Source: Vanrija pseudolonga | Lineage: Eukaryota; Basidiomycota; Tremellomycetes; Trichosporonales; Trichosporonaceae | Assembly (NCBI RefSeq): GCF_020906515.1 | Contig: NC_085855.1 | Coordinates: 1,364,001 to 1,428,000 of the forward strand | Reading direction: 5' to 3' | Length of the DNA: 64,000 bases | Part shown: piece by piece, positions 34,249 through 45,213 of the stretch | Numbering within the stretch: the first letter of the stretch is position 1 | Layout of the letters: the number at the start of each line of letters is the position of its first letter | The notes under the pieces: generated by a model | Told to the model about the DNA's origin: nothing | The model's input: only the letters and a program-made list of their open reading frames with translations | The model's database searches: none | Translations under genes and position numbers: made by a program

Positions 34249-35106
34249 TCATGCCACCCGCTCATAGTACCCAACGTGTTTCACCTCCCCACCCTTGTGC
34301 TCAGGCCACTTTTCTTCAAACTCCCTGACCTTTGTCAGGCCGTTCTTGAGGAGAACGCGCCCGCTGCCAACATTGTTCGTCTCGGCGTACGCGGCGACCT
34401 TCCCAGGCCGCACCCACACCTCGCCCCAGCCGTACACGATCGCGCCGACAATCTCTGACGCGAGGCCCTTGCCCCACGCGGCCGGCTCGAGCACGTAGCC
34501 GAGCTCGTACTTGTGCTGGTCGCGCGGAGCGGCGTACGCGTCCTCCTCGGTCTTCTTGCTTCCATCCTCGTTCTCCGTGTCGATCGCGTACTTGATATCG
34601 GCAATGATACGCCCCTGTTCCGTGTCCCATACCGTCTTGAACGGCGAGCCGTTGAGCAGCGGAGCCCCGGGGCGTGGGATAATGGGCTTGTCGGCGTCCA
34701 GCGACGCGGCGTGCTCGGTGATTGCTGAGATGATAGCCCGGTGCTCTGGCAAGTCCTTCTCGACCCACGCCTCGGCGAATGACTTGGGCATGCTGGCGGC
34801 ATGTCAGTGGCGTGGTGGGACTTGGGCGGGACACTCACGGGTACGGCAACGAGTACAGCCGCTTCCCGACCTCGGGGTGGTTGAACAGCGTTACCTGGGT
34901 GGTGTCAGGCGTGTCTGACTTTTGCGGCTTACAAGCTCATCCTCGATCCCCTCGCGGAAGGGTGTGATGCGGATATGTGGGAAGTTGGGCAGCTGGAGGT
35001 ACGGCTCCTGCCTGTCTGCGTCCCAGCGCATGGAGCTGGCCAATGCGGCCTTGTACTCGTCCGAGTCGTGTGCCAGTCGGTGGTGGGCAGGCGTCGTTTG
35101 TGTCAT
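34249..35106 (-). CDS. GNAT N-acetyltransferase (RimJ/RimL-like)
   Basis: Exons are 35106-34933, 34894-34839 and 34792-34249, with introns of 37 and 45 nt, giving 257 residues. The N-terminal part (YLQLPNFPHIRITPFREGIEDEL, then VTLFNHPEVGKRLYSLPYP) is the substrate-side lobe seen in RimJ-like enzymes that read 'L-x-P'. The acetyl-CoA region is YELGYVLEPAAWGKGLASEIVGAIV, with a G-K-G-L-A loop in place of the usual R/Q-x-x-G-x-G/A. It is followed by AAYAETNNVGSGRVLLKNGL, a typical 'N-x-x-S-x-x-x-L-x-K-x-G' motif. A two-residue-codon split at 34839/34792 restores Pro before MPKSFAEAWVEK. The target molecule is unknown. Confidence 0.87.
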
Positions 35107-37250
35107 TGGGTCGTCGTGTCTAGGCTGATCTATGAGCCTCTAGTCTCCTTTTATCGCCTTGTGCTTGCGAGTTTTCCTGCGAGGCTGTGCGGGTTGTTCG
35201 CGATTGATCTTGTTATCGACTCGAGAACTGCACTTTACTTACTCGGTTGCACGCATGCACGTCACTTGGCACCACATGGTGGAATGTGCGTTATGGAGCC
35301 CCACAAGCATGTCTCAAGTGTTGCCTCGGCTCCGCGGAGGTTTCGAGGTTGGCAGTCACCTCCTTGCTAGTGCCATACCAAGCTATGCATAGCTGGTTAG
35401 CACGTCCAACCCAGCACTCACAGAGCCGTAGTACGAGGATGATAAGCCGTAGTACGAAGCGAGAGTGGCTTATGAAAGCCCAAACTGTCAAGTGTAGGAA
35501 AGAGGAGGTGTGCTGAGCAGAGCGTTGCTCCTCCCATATCCATCGCCCCACCTTGCCGGCGCCGCGGGCCCACACTTCGAAGGGGGTGGGGTGGCGTTCT
35601 CTGCCACGAGCTACTATTGACGGGAGTACCGTTGTAGGCAGGCAGTAGTATACACCGACAGACGTCGGCTTTCGATGACTAATACTCCGTTCCGGCCGTG
35701 TCGCTCAACACCGCGGAGGAAGTCAGTCGTACGGATGGGCCAGAGGACTTGACCGCGCGTGCGGTCTTGAAACACAAGACTGGATAATCTTTACGCCATA
35801 GACTTGAACGTGTACTGACCCAGCTGTCCCATCCGCAGGTTCGTACGAGGCAGTGCAGCGGGTACTTCGCCGAAGCAGGCTATGGACGGGAAGTCGAGGT
35901 GGCTGAAGGCGCTACCGCGTCGGCGACCTCGCCAAATGGTCACGTTCGTCAACGAATACAGTTACGGGGTGCACACATGTAACTACGTCTCCTCTTTACC
36001 GGAAGCGCGTCTTGCGACTCAGAGACGGAGGCGGCGCTGGCCGGCACCTCCGACGGCGTTGGAAGGCTTGACAAGACGTTCTCAACACGCATGTCGCACT
36101 GCCCAGATCCGCAGGCACATCGCAACACTGATAAACATAGGCACCTCCCACCGATGAGGTACCCACAAACAAGCGCCCATCCGCGAGACACGGCCAACCT
36201 TGTTACAATGGGGTCCTACTGAAACGGACAGGAGTGACGCGTGTCTCGTGTCCTCCGAGACGCAACCCACTCTCTCCTCCCGCAGATTAAACGCCGCTGC
36301 TAGCCCTATTGCCCCACAAAAGTGGGCTATCTGGCACCCAGACCAAACAGCGGGGATGAGGGTGCCGGGAAGTTCCTGACAGAACATCTGTTGTGACCCC
36401 AAACGAGGTCGACAAACGCGAAACGGCACGCCGAGACGCGTCGGGGGCAACACGTTCGCGTCGCTGGGCCTGTCAGACGCGTTGCATGCATCCTACTCCG
36501 CTCAAGGCACCATCAGCGGAGTGGCTTTGCACTCGTGTTTGTGTTGTCTAAGGTGGACCACATGTGCCGACCACATCCCACAGCTTGGCGGGTGACTGTC
36601 CGCCGACAAAAGTGTCCGGCACGCACCCGTGAGTAGGGCCGGGTCACTACTCAATGCCTGAAACAGACGTCCAACTGGCCTGTAAATGACAAACCTGAAC
36701 GAGCCATGTATCCCGGCGGGTTCTGGGTCAAGACTGCACCAGATAGGTTTCATAGACATAATAGCCGGAAGCGTCACTTGAGACGAGTAGCGGTTTGGGC
36801 GCCAGTGTTCCATTGGACGCGCCATACGTGATCCCGCTTCCGCCCACCACTGTATCCTCCGAAGGGCAAGGTTTTCGGACTGGAGGCCACATCCGCCGTC
36901 TGCGTGTTGAACGCCATGCTGTAACCGTGACACGGTACGCGTCCGCTGGCGCCGATTCCATCCCATCCAGCATGCGCCAGCTTCGGGACCTCGACGCGCT
37001 ACTGGTTCCAGGGTGGTATGGGTTCTGTGGGCCGGTGGTTCTTACAACGGGCTCCGGGCGGTGTTCGTTCCCTGTTTGCATGCATCCTTCCGCTGTTGCA
37101 TCTGTCCACTCACTCGCCCATGGATCGGGACTCGAGACAACGGGAGAGACGCGTTGGGCGTGCTGCCGTGAGGGACAACGCGCGCCGCCCCCACACGAAC
37201 CGGCGGAAGTGGCACCTAAACAACCCCAGCTCGAGGTGGCTTCTGTCGTC
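35107..37250. other. gene-free spacer with a 13-bp direct repeat
   Basis: 2.1 kb between the acetyltransferase and the Cys-rich precursor. It contains AGCCGTAGTACGA twice (35424-35436 and 35445-35457, 21-nt period). ORFs on both strands are short, with no domain. Composition is nearer balanced than in the coding regions. No transposon ends or coding remnants recognised. Confidence 0.5.
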
Positions 37251-37257
37251 TATAAAG
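37251..37257 (+). promoter_or_regulatory. TATA box of the Cys-rich precursor gene
   Basis: TATAAAG, about 126 nt upstream of the ATG at 37377, followed by a CT-rich leader. Confidence 0.6.
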
Positions 37258-37376
37258 ACTGGGACAGACGCTGCAAACTTGTGTCTCCTCGTCCGTCTCT
37301 TCTCTCTGGTCTCTCTGTAACGACTACGACTACGACCCCTCACACTCATTTACACACACCCACACTCGTTTTAAAC

Positions 37377-39029
37377 ATGCTCCTCAGACTCGTTGTCGCC
37401 CTCGGCGTCGCGGCTGCTGGCGTCAGCGCCGTTCCCAAGGCAAACCCCCTCGAGCCGTTCGTGGATGAGGCTTTGCACATGCGCAGCCTCAGCAAGCGCG
37501 AGCCCATCAGGGCCAACGGCTGCCCCGTGCGCATGCAGTTGTGCCCAGACGGCGTCACCTGCATGTGGGAGGGCGGCTCTTGTTGCTCGGTCACCCCTGA
37601 AGAGTACATCAACACTCCCTGGGGTACCAAGAAGTTCGGCACTTGCAAGCCTGGCCAGAAGTGCCAGATGGGAGACAACGGCAGAATGGGATGCTGTGGT
37701 GGAAGCAGCAGCTGCAGTAAGTGGTCGGCGTGAGATGCCTGCTCACACATCAGTCGGTGGCGGTTACTGGGGTCCTCCCATCTACTACCCCGGAGAGACT
37801 CTCCCGGCTCCTGCTCCGACGGCGACGTGCAAGCCCAAGCGTGACTTCCCCGAGTCTACCGGAGTGCTCGGCAACCGCAACCTGGCCTCGCACGGCCGCG
37901 CCGAACGCGCTGGTGAGAAGCGGGCCGCCAACGGATGTCTGTCTGGCCAGACGCTTTGCCCCGACCAGAAGACCTGCGTCGGCCTGGGCGAGAAGTGTTG
38001 CGAAGTCAAGGACGGAACTGTCTCTGACAGCCGCACCTACGTTACCTGCCCTTGGACCTTGAGCTGCTCGGATACCTACTTCTGCTGCGACTGGTTCACC
38101 GTTTGCAGTGAGTTGCCTCCGCAGATAGATGACACCCTGCAAGGCTGACACTTGTGACAGAGAGCCCCTGGACCGGCAAGGTCATCTCCACCCCCGACAC
38201 CTCGAACCTGCCTACCTGCGAGGACCCCAAGCCTTCTCCTGCTCCTGCATCCCCCACACCGGCTCCTCCCCCTCCCTCGTCGGCCGCTCCTCCTCCTCCT
38301 TCGTCGGCCGCTCCTCCCCCTCCCCCTTCGTCCTCGGCTGCTCCTCCCCCTCCTCCTCCTTCCTCCTCGGCCGCTCCTCCCCCTCCTCCTCCTTCCTCCT
38401 CGGCCGCTCCTTCGCCTGCCGCTCCCTCCCCCTCGGCTCCCGCTGGTGGCTCGGGTGGCAAGGGCGGCGACGGTGGCAAGGGCGGTGACGGCGGCTCGGG
38501 TGGCAACGGCGGTGCTGGCGGCAACGGCGGCGCTGGCGGCTCGGGTGGCAACGGTGGAGCTGGCGGCAACGGTGGCGCTGGTGGTAACGGCGGTGCTGGC
38601 GGTAACGGTGGAGCCGGCGACAACGCAACTGGCGGCGGCAACGCCGGCAACGGTGGCAACGGCGGCGCTGGCGGCAACGCTGCTGGCAACGGCAACGGTG
38701 GCGACGGCGGCAACGGCGGTGCTGGCGGCAATGCCACTGCTCCTGGCACCGCTGGCACTGGCGGCAACGGCGGCGCTGGCGGCAACGGTGCCGGCTCTGG
38801 CAACGGTGGTAACGGCGGCGCCGGCGGACCCGGTGGCAGCCAGCTGTCCGCCACGCCTCCCAAGAAGTGCTCCGGCAAGAACAAGCGCAACAAGGTGGCC
38901 CGCGGTGACGAGGAGCCCCAGCGTCTCGGTGCCATGGGCTTCAAGCGTGACGAGGAGCCTCAGCGCCTCGGTGCCATGGGCTTCAAGCGCGACGAGGAGC
39001 CTCAGCGCCTCGGTGCCATGGGCTTCTAG
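37377..39029 (+). CDS. secreted Cys-rich protein with C-terminal Kex2-type peptide repeats
   Basis: Exons are 37377-37716, 37754-38107 and 38161-39029, giving 520 residues. Order: signal peptide (MLLRLVVALGVAAAGVSA), short pro-region ending KR at 40-41, Cys module 1 (49-113), linker with KPKR (140-143) and EKR (168-170), Cys module 2 (175-231). A Pro/Ser/Ala-rich stretch and about 130 residues of GGNGGAGG-type repeats follow. The protein ends in three copies of DEEPQRLGAMGF, with KR between copies. Both modules show C-x6-C-x5-C-x6-CC and later C-x5-C...CC-x5-C. Each fills one exon and ends in a Cys codon plus A before a phase-1 intron, so exon duplication is likely. Dibasic sites imply Golgi Kex2 cleavage, with release of 12-residue peptides. 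Function unknown; it does not match CAAX pheromone precursors. TATA at 37251. Confidence 0.85.
38450..38840 (+). repeat. Gly/Asn/Ala-coding low-complexity tract
   Basis: Irregular repeats of GGCGGCAACGGTGG-like units encode GGNGGAGG and variants. They form a flexible, probably extended linker in the Cys-rich precursor. The antisense strand reads as an artefactual Pro-rich ORF. Confidence 0.85.
38907..39026 (+). repeat. three 36-nt peptide repeats separated by KR codons
   Basis: Copies start at 38907, 38949 and 38991. The period is 42 nt including AAG-CGT/CGC. Copies 2 and 3 are identical over 36 nt; copy 1 differs at two synonymous positions. The last copy runs directly into TAG. Confidence 0.97.
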
Positions 39030-40396
39030 AGTGATGACGCCTCGGCTTGATCACTTGTACTCTCATCACCAAAGACTTCTCACACGCGCGACTACCTTCC
39101 TTCTAGACCTCTAGGTACAGCGCCCATTTTCGCCCAGAACAATGAATTTCGTGTTTACTTGCAGTTGACGTCGAGCTGTGTCGAGTTTCTGGGTCAGACA
39201 GGTGCCTCGGCCGCTCCCGAATGTTTGTTTGAGAATGTTGCGGGGTCCCGGAGACTAGTCCATTGGACGGGACTTGCCCTCTCTCTACCCGTACCGGATG
39301 GCTGTCGGGACCGCTACGCGTGTAAGACGCGGTATCGGCATCCTCAGGGCCACGCGTCGCGGGGAACGCGTTGGTCGAGCGGGCGACGACGCGAAGGTTG
39401 GTTGTGGTTGCAGCGCAGCAGCCGGCGTTACATGGCCGCAAAGCCGCGGGCCGCATCGGTGTCTTGGACCCGCGTCAGCATCAGTAGGTTGGGTGAGCTC
39501 GCAGAAGGGGTAGGGAGTGCGGCGAACACGTTGATCACGAGAGATGCCGAAGGTGCGAGCCGCGGATGGCTGGAGAGAGGATTGAAGGAGGTGGTGTGTT
39601 GTTGTCGTTGGATAGGATGAGAAAGAGCAAGGAGCGGAGGGCGGCTTGAGGGGGGACGAAACAACCAACAATCGGGTTATGCTGAAGCGCTGAAAGCTCA
39701 GTAGCAGAGGTACTGAGGCCATACGATTCGAACAACATTGACGCTCAGACGTAGGAGAAGTGCTGCTCCACGCCCCCTTTGCATAACACCCATTTGGGCA
39801 CGTGCATGCTGCTTACAAAATGGATGACCCCGTGTGCAGTGTTCGCTACCGCCGCCGGCTCCCCCAGGCCACTAGCAAACGACTAAATGCGACGAGGGAT
39901 CTCACACAGACGCCGACACATTCCTCGGCGACATCGGCGGCACACTGGCACCACGCTCAGAGCCTCGGTGACGCCCACCGGGGGCTCGGGGCCGACGACC
40001 CACCACGACAGCTTAGGCAATCATGCTTGCTTGCGGGCAACGAACGCGACGGCGAGGCAGTGCAAAGGATGTCGTCGTCGGCGCGGTCACAAGGATGCCC
40101 CCAGCGCGATCAGTGCGTGGTGGCTGGGTATGCGGGAGCCCACTGCGGATCCGACTCACCTCCTCTGACGGGGATGCTACACCCCCCGCTGACACGACGA
40201 CGACGACGACGACGGATCACCGCCGAGCAGAGGTTGGTGCTTCTTGGCTTGGCTGCTTCGACCGACGACAGAATTAGAACACGCTCATGCACGCCGAGGG
40301 GGCGACTGACCACGCTGACTACCTGCTGGGGAGGCTAAAAGACAGCTCACCGCGCCCGGCTGCGGTCGCAGCAACCACCCCGCCCCCTCACTCACA
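39030..40396. other. intergenic spacer, no gene seen
   Basis: 1.4 kb. A (GAC)n run lies at about 40193-40213. Nothing protein-like. The last 70 nt form the leader of the next gene. Confidence 0.5.
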
Positions 40397-41333
40397 ATGC
40401 GCGTCGCCTACCTCCTCACCGCCGCTACCCTCGCCGCCGCGCAGAGCATCGCGCCGCTCTCCATCCCGCCCTTCACCGGCGGCCTACAGCCCGCGCCGAC
40501 CATCTCGCCGTTCACCCCCTCCGGCTCGGCCACAACCGTCTCGGTCGACGGTGGCAGCAAGACCGCCACGGTCGACCTCACGAACCAGGTCGCGTACAGC
40601 GGCCACTGGTACTCTGAGCAGGGGTGCGACGCCTCGCAGGTCGCCCACTCGACCAACGACTCGACGGCGACCGCCGTCATCCACTTTGACTGTGAGTATG
40701 CTGTCATCACGCAACGCTCACGCCAGCCTCGGTCGCGGGGTACACGCTCTCGGCGTCGATGGGCGACGCGATCATGCTCGTCACCTCTGGCAATGTCCAG
40801 CAGTCGCTCTTCGCCATCACGGTCGGGACGACCGACATCCAGGGCCTTGGCAGCCAGTGCACCACGTCGTACAAGTACACTTTCGGCGGCTCGGGCGGCG
40901 GCACAGTCACGATCGCGTACAAGGTCGCTGCGCACTCTGGGCGCCGCCAGTTCAGCGGCATGACCAACCTCGTGCAGATCAACGAGATTGTGTAAGTCGC
41001 CGGCAGGCAGGCAACGGGGCAGGTCAGCTGACTGAGTGCAGGGCGTACGCCAACGCCGCTGATCTGCAGAGCATCACGCTCCCGCCCAACGTTCACACGG
41101 ACGGCGTGGACGCGACCACTCTGCCCGGTGGTGCTGCCGGCGGCGGCGCTACGGGTGGCGCTGCTGGCGACGGTGCGAAGTCGACGGCCACCACTGGCAA
41201 GTCGACCGACGCCGCCGCAGCGTCGTCCCCTGCTGCCGGTGGAGGCAAGGCCCCCGGCGGTGCTGCGGCGCTCGGAGCCCCCGCTGCGCTCGCTTTGGGC
41301 ATCGCGACGGTCGCTTTCCTCTGGATGTGTTAG
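40397..41333 (+). CDS. secreted GPI-anchored protein of unknown function
   Basis: Exons are 40397-40691, 40727-40991 and 41042-41333, with introns of 35 and 50 nt, giving 283 residues. The signal peptide is MRVAYLLTAATLAAAQS. A beta-rich extracellular part contains a few candidate N-glycosylation sites (NDST) and two Cys (EQGCDASQ, GSQCTTSY) that may pair. A Gly/Ala/Ser/Thr linker follows from about residue 205 (GGGATGGAAGDGAK). The C-terminal hydrophobic segment (GAPAALALGIATVAFLWMC), preceded by small residues, fits GPI attachment. No enzyme motif seen. Confidence 0.8.
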
Positions 41334-42202
41334 TGGGAGCCGTGTTGAGTGTGCCTTGATCAGGTGACGTGTTGCCAAGTGCAGCGAATAAGCTCTGTTT
41401 TGCGATGGATGAACTGTGGATGAACAATGCACGTCTTGATGATCACCGCTCGCTTTGGAATGTCGGGCGGGTGTTGCTCTGCCCGACGAACGATGGTGGG
41501 GGCAGCTTGCACCTTGGAGGATTGCGGAGGTCGTCGCCACAGTCGATCGACACGGGGCAAATTGGGAAGGAGCGATGAGGCAGAGCCCTCGCCAAGCACC
41601 GGTCGGCGTGGTGCATACAACCTGGCAGGAATCCCCTATACTCGGCGAGTCCGAGTGTTCTGGACCCAGCTAGCCAGCCAACACCGATTCTGACGGAGGC
41701 GCCAATGCTGCTGCTGTCGTCATGAGGCATTGATCTACAACAGGCACTCGGCACGTGTGCTCGAAAATAGAAGAGCAATGGAGCGTATGCATTGGTATCG
41801 CGATGTTAGTTGCCTGCTCGAGGTGGTAGTAGTGGAGCGGTGGTGGGCATTGGAAGAAACAGTGGAGCGTTTTGGTGGAGGGAGGTAACAGCGCGCTCCA
41901 CAGTGACGTTTCTACCCGCAATCTGGTATCAACTCCATGGACCCCGCCGCTATGTACGCGATTTAGCACCCGACCCGAGGTCGCGGACAGAGCGGAGAGG
42001 GGCTCGCTGCAGGCAGGCGCAGGGATCTTCCGCGCGGCGACTGCCGGCGCCGGTGTAGATAGAGTGCTGTTTAAGCTTTGGTGCAGAGCGCACCCGAGCA
42101 GAAGGCCCCAAGTGGCACCCCCGGCGTACCCCACGCTCCCCCTGCCAAGACTCGAACCAACAAACAGCAGCTTGGCGACGATTGTGGTTTGTTCATCACA
42201 CA
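41334..42202. other. intergenic spacer and distal PHO89 promoter
   Basis: 870 bp without a gene. A CACGTG E-box lies at 41752-41757. Confidence 0.5.
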
Positions 42203-42218
42203 CACGTTCAAGAACGTG
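42203..42218. promoter_or_regulatory. inverted pair of CACGTT sites upstream of PHO89
   Basis: CACGTTC-AA-GAACGTG is a perfect palindrome about 200 bp before the phosphate transporter ATG. CACGTT/CACGTG are cores bound by Pho4-type bHLH factors in fungi, so phosphate-starvation control is plausible (inference). Confidence 0.5.
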
Positions 42219-42416
42219 CGCTCGTCTGTCGTCAATGGTCCGTCTGGAGCTGGGTAAACTGTTGTGCATGACGGGTGGACAGTTTTTCTTCCAAACCGGT
42301 CGTGTGACCAGTGACGATGGGTTGTGCGAGCACCACCGCCCTCCCAGCTCCAACTACTTAACGTGCTGAAGACGCTCCCATTTACTCCACTAAAAGAAAA
42401 CGAGTGTGCACCCACA

Positions 42417-44355
42417 ATGGCCAAGCTCCACCAGTACGACTACATCTTCGCCATCGGCCTGCTGTTCGCAGCGCTCGACGCGTACAACATCGGTGCCAAC
42501 GATGTGGCAAAGTGAGTAGTACCCATGACGTGTGGCGTCACGATCGGCGGCGGGGAGTGTCACACGACCACCGGCGGTGACACTGCTCACACGACCACCA
42601 CGAACGTGTGTGAGATAAGGACTGATACTGACGCGCCCGCGCAGCTCGTTCGCGACCTCGGTCGCCGCGCGCTCGCTTACCATGCGCCAGGCATGCATGC
42701 TTGCCGCGGTATGCGAGTTCCTGGGTGCCGTGCTCGTCGGCGCAAAGGTGACGGGGACGATCAAGAACGGCATCATCCAGCTGGCCATGTTCCGCGAGAA
42801 CGCCGGCATCGAGATGCTTGCCTTCACGTGTGCGCTCGCCGCGTCGGCCACCTGGCTCATGATCGCCACCAAGAACTCGTGGCCCGTGTCGACGACCTAC
42901 TCGATCGTGTCGGCCCTCGCCGGTGTCGGTGTTGCCGTCTCGGGCCCGTCCGGTGTCCAGTGGGGCTGGAACGGCGGAAAGGGTCTCGCGACCATCTTTG
43001 CCGGCATGGGTATCGCCCCGGCCATCTCGGCCGGCTTCGGCGCCGTCGTCTACCTCATCACCAAGTACGCCGTGCTGGTGCGCAAGGACTCGGTCAAGAA
43101 GGCCATGCTGCTCTCGCCCATCTACTTCTTCACCGTCTTCGCCGTCCTCACCATGTCGATCGTGTACAAGGGCTCGCCGTCGCTCAAGCTCGACAAGCTC
43201 TCCAAGACGACCATTGCGCTCGCCATTGTCCTCACTGCCCTCGTCGGCGCCATCATCTCGATCGTCTTCTGGCTCCCCTACGTGTACGCCAAGGTCGTCC
43301 GCCAGGACTACACCCTCCGCCCTTACCACATCTTCCTGGGCCCCCTCCTCTGGAAGCGCCCCGCCCCTGAGCCGATGGAGGGTGTTTCGGCTGTCGCCGA
43401 CTACCGTGTCCACGGCCGTGCCGAGGAGGAGACCCCCGCCGCCGCCCACGCCGACCACGTCCACCACCCCATGGCCGTCGCCGAGATCGCCGCCAACACC
43501 GTGACCGACGACTGCGCCGACGAGAACAAGACCCTCAAGAAGGAGACGTCGGCCGACGGCTCGACCAACAAGGAGAAGGACCTCGAGGCCGGCCCCTCGG
43601 CTCCTGCTGCCGCTGCCGCCCCCGCCGCCAACAAGGAGGTTCCCCTCGCCGAGGTCGACAAGAGCGACGAGATTGTCGGCCCCTGGATCATGCCCCGCAA
43701 CCTCCTCATCATCGCCAAGCGTATCCCCAAGCGCCTCGCCGCCGGCTCCAACTACGACGTCCACGGCGCCCAGATGAAGGATGCCGACACGGCCGCCCGC
43801 CTCAAGGAGATGCACGAGATCGCCGACCAGTACGACAACGACACTGAGCACCTCTACACCTACCTCCAGGTCCTTACTGCTTGCGTCAACTCGTTTGCCC
43901 ACGGTGCCAACGACGTCTCGAACGCCGTCGGCCCCTTCTCGGCCATCTACTACATCTGGTCCGAGGGCACCCACCTCGGCAAGGACACGCCCACGCCTAC
44001 CTGGATTCTCGCGTTCGGTGCTATCTTCATTGTCATTGGTCTGGCCACGTACGGCTACAACATCATGGCTGCGCTCGGCAACCGCCTCACCCTCCACTCG
44101 CCTTCGCGTGGTTTCTCGATGCAGTTCGGCGCCTCGCTCACCGTCCTCCTCGCTTCCCAGTACGCCATCCCCGTCTCGTCGACCATGTGCCTTGCTGGCG
44201 CCACGGCCGGTGTTGGTCTCATGTCGGGCGGCCCCAAGGCCGTCAACTGGCGCGCCTTCGGCTGGATCGTGCTCGGCTGGGTCCTCACCGTCCCGATTGC
44301 CGGTACGGCTGCTGGTTGTCTCATGGGTCTGTTCATTAACGCCCCCCACTGGTGA
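42417..44355 (+). CDS. PHO89: Na+/phosphate symporter, PiT family (Pho89 type)
   Basis: High-affinity phosphate uptake at the plasma membrane. Exons are 42417-42511 and 42645-44355 (intron 133 nt; its junction rebuilds the Asn of GANDVAN), giving 601 residues. The two PiT signature repeats are present: YNIGANDVANSFATS in the first helix pair and FAHGANDVSNAVGP in the second half. About 12 helices surround a large cytosolic loop (about residues 285-440) that is Ala/Glu/Lys-rich and His-containing (HADHVHHP), as in fungal Pho89 and Pho-4 proteins. The conserved SSTMCLAGATAGVGLM lies near the end and the protein finishes LFINAPHW. It appears intact. The palindromic CACGTT pair upstream supports phosphate control. 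Confidence 0.95.
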
Positions 44356-45153
44356 TGTGCTTTATTTAGGGACTTTGTGTTTAATCAGCTGGTTAGAAGC
44401 ATCTTTAGACTGTAACATGCATACGCGCGGATTGACAAGCTGTGTGCAGTGCATGCGGGGCTGGTTATCACCCCGGCGATCTACTGATTATGCCACATTC
44501 ACACCGCCTCTGTGTTTTGGATTAGCCCAAGGCGGGGCAATCAGCAGCGTGTGTTTTGCACAGCAACACTGCAAATCTGCCCACCAACTCCGTCTAATCA
44601 ACCTTGTTGGCATCACGTGCCGGACCAGAATGCCCGCCCCGAATGAGTGTGGCAGCATCTCAACACGGACACGGCCTGTCGGCGACCCCTGGCCGCAACT
44701 AGCCGTGTCTCATCCCGATCCGCAATCGATCCAGTGCAGCTCTGCACCGGTGTACCTGCACCACCTCCCCTCACGACCCCCGGGTCGCGTTCCGGTTCCG
44801 GGTCGCAAGCACCCAAACCAAATACCGCACTAGGGATTGGAGGCCCAGCTCCCGCGGTTTTGGCTCGTGGCGGCGTGGCGGAACGGCCAGGGCGCGGGGG
44901 TGCACGTTTGAGTTGGCCGGCTTGCCTGCTCTTGTCGTAACTTGTCCGCTCCGTCTGGGCAGAGGTATTCGGGGCATAGCCAAGCAGCTGTGCTGACGCT
45001 GTGCGTGGGCATGGGCATTGCCAGATAGCCGCGGTGTGTTTGAGCCAGTGAGGAACGCGACACGGAGCCGGGGCGCGGATGTGACAGGAGAAGAGGGGTC
45101 TCGACTCGCTCGCTCGCTCTCGACGCGTCCTGCGCACTGCGCGCGGCGCAGCA
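44356..45153. other. intergenic spacer, no gene seen
   Basis: 800 bp holding the PHO89 3' end and the promoter of the small Cys-rich GPI gene. Overlapping minus-strand ORFs have no protein-like features. Confidence 0.5.
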
Positions 45154-45159
45154 TATAAG
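45154..45159 (+). promoter_or_regulatory. TATA box of the Cys-rich GPI gene
   Basis: TATAAG in GCATATAAGC, about 60 nt before the ATG at 45214. Confidence 0.55.
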
Positions 45160-45213
45160 CTGGCTCGCGAGGCCCCTCTGTAGCCCCCCAACAACCAACA
45201 CCCACAAACCAAC

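Noticed and set aside
35424-35457. Two AGCCGTAGTACGA copies as insertion-element ends
   Set aside because: They are in direct orientation 21 nt apart, with no coding remnant or target duplication around them.
38096-38944. 282-codon minus-strand Pro-rich ORF
   Set aside because: Antisense of the Gly/Pro-rich linker of the Cys-rich precursor; no start context or other support.
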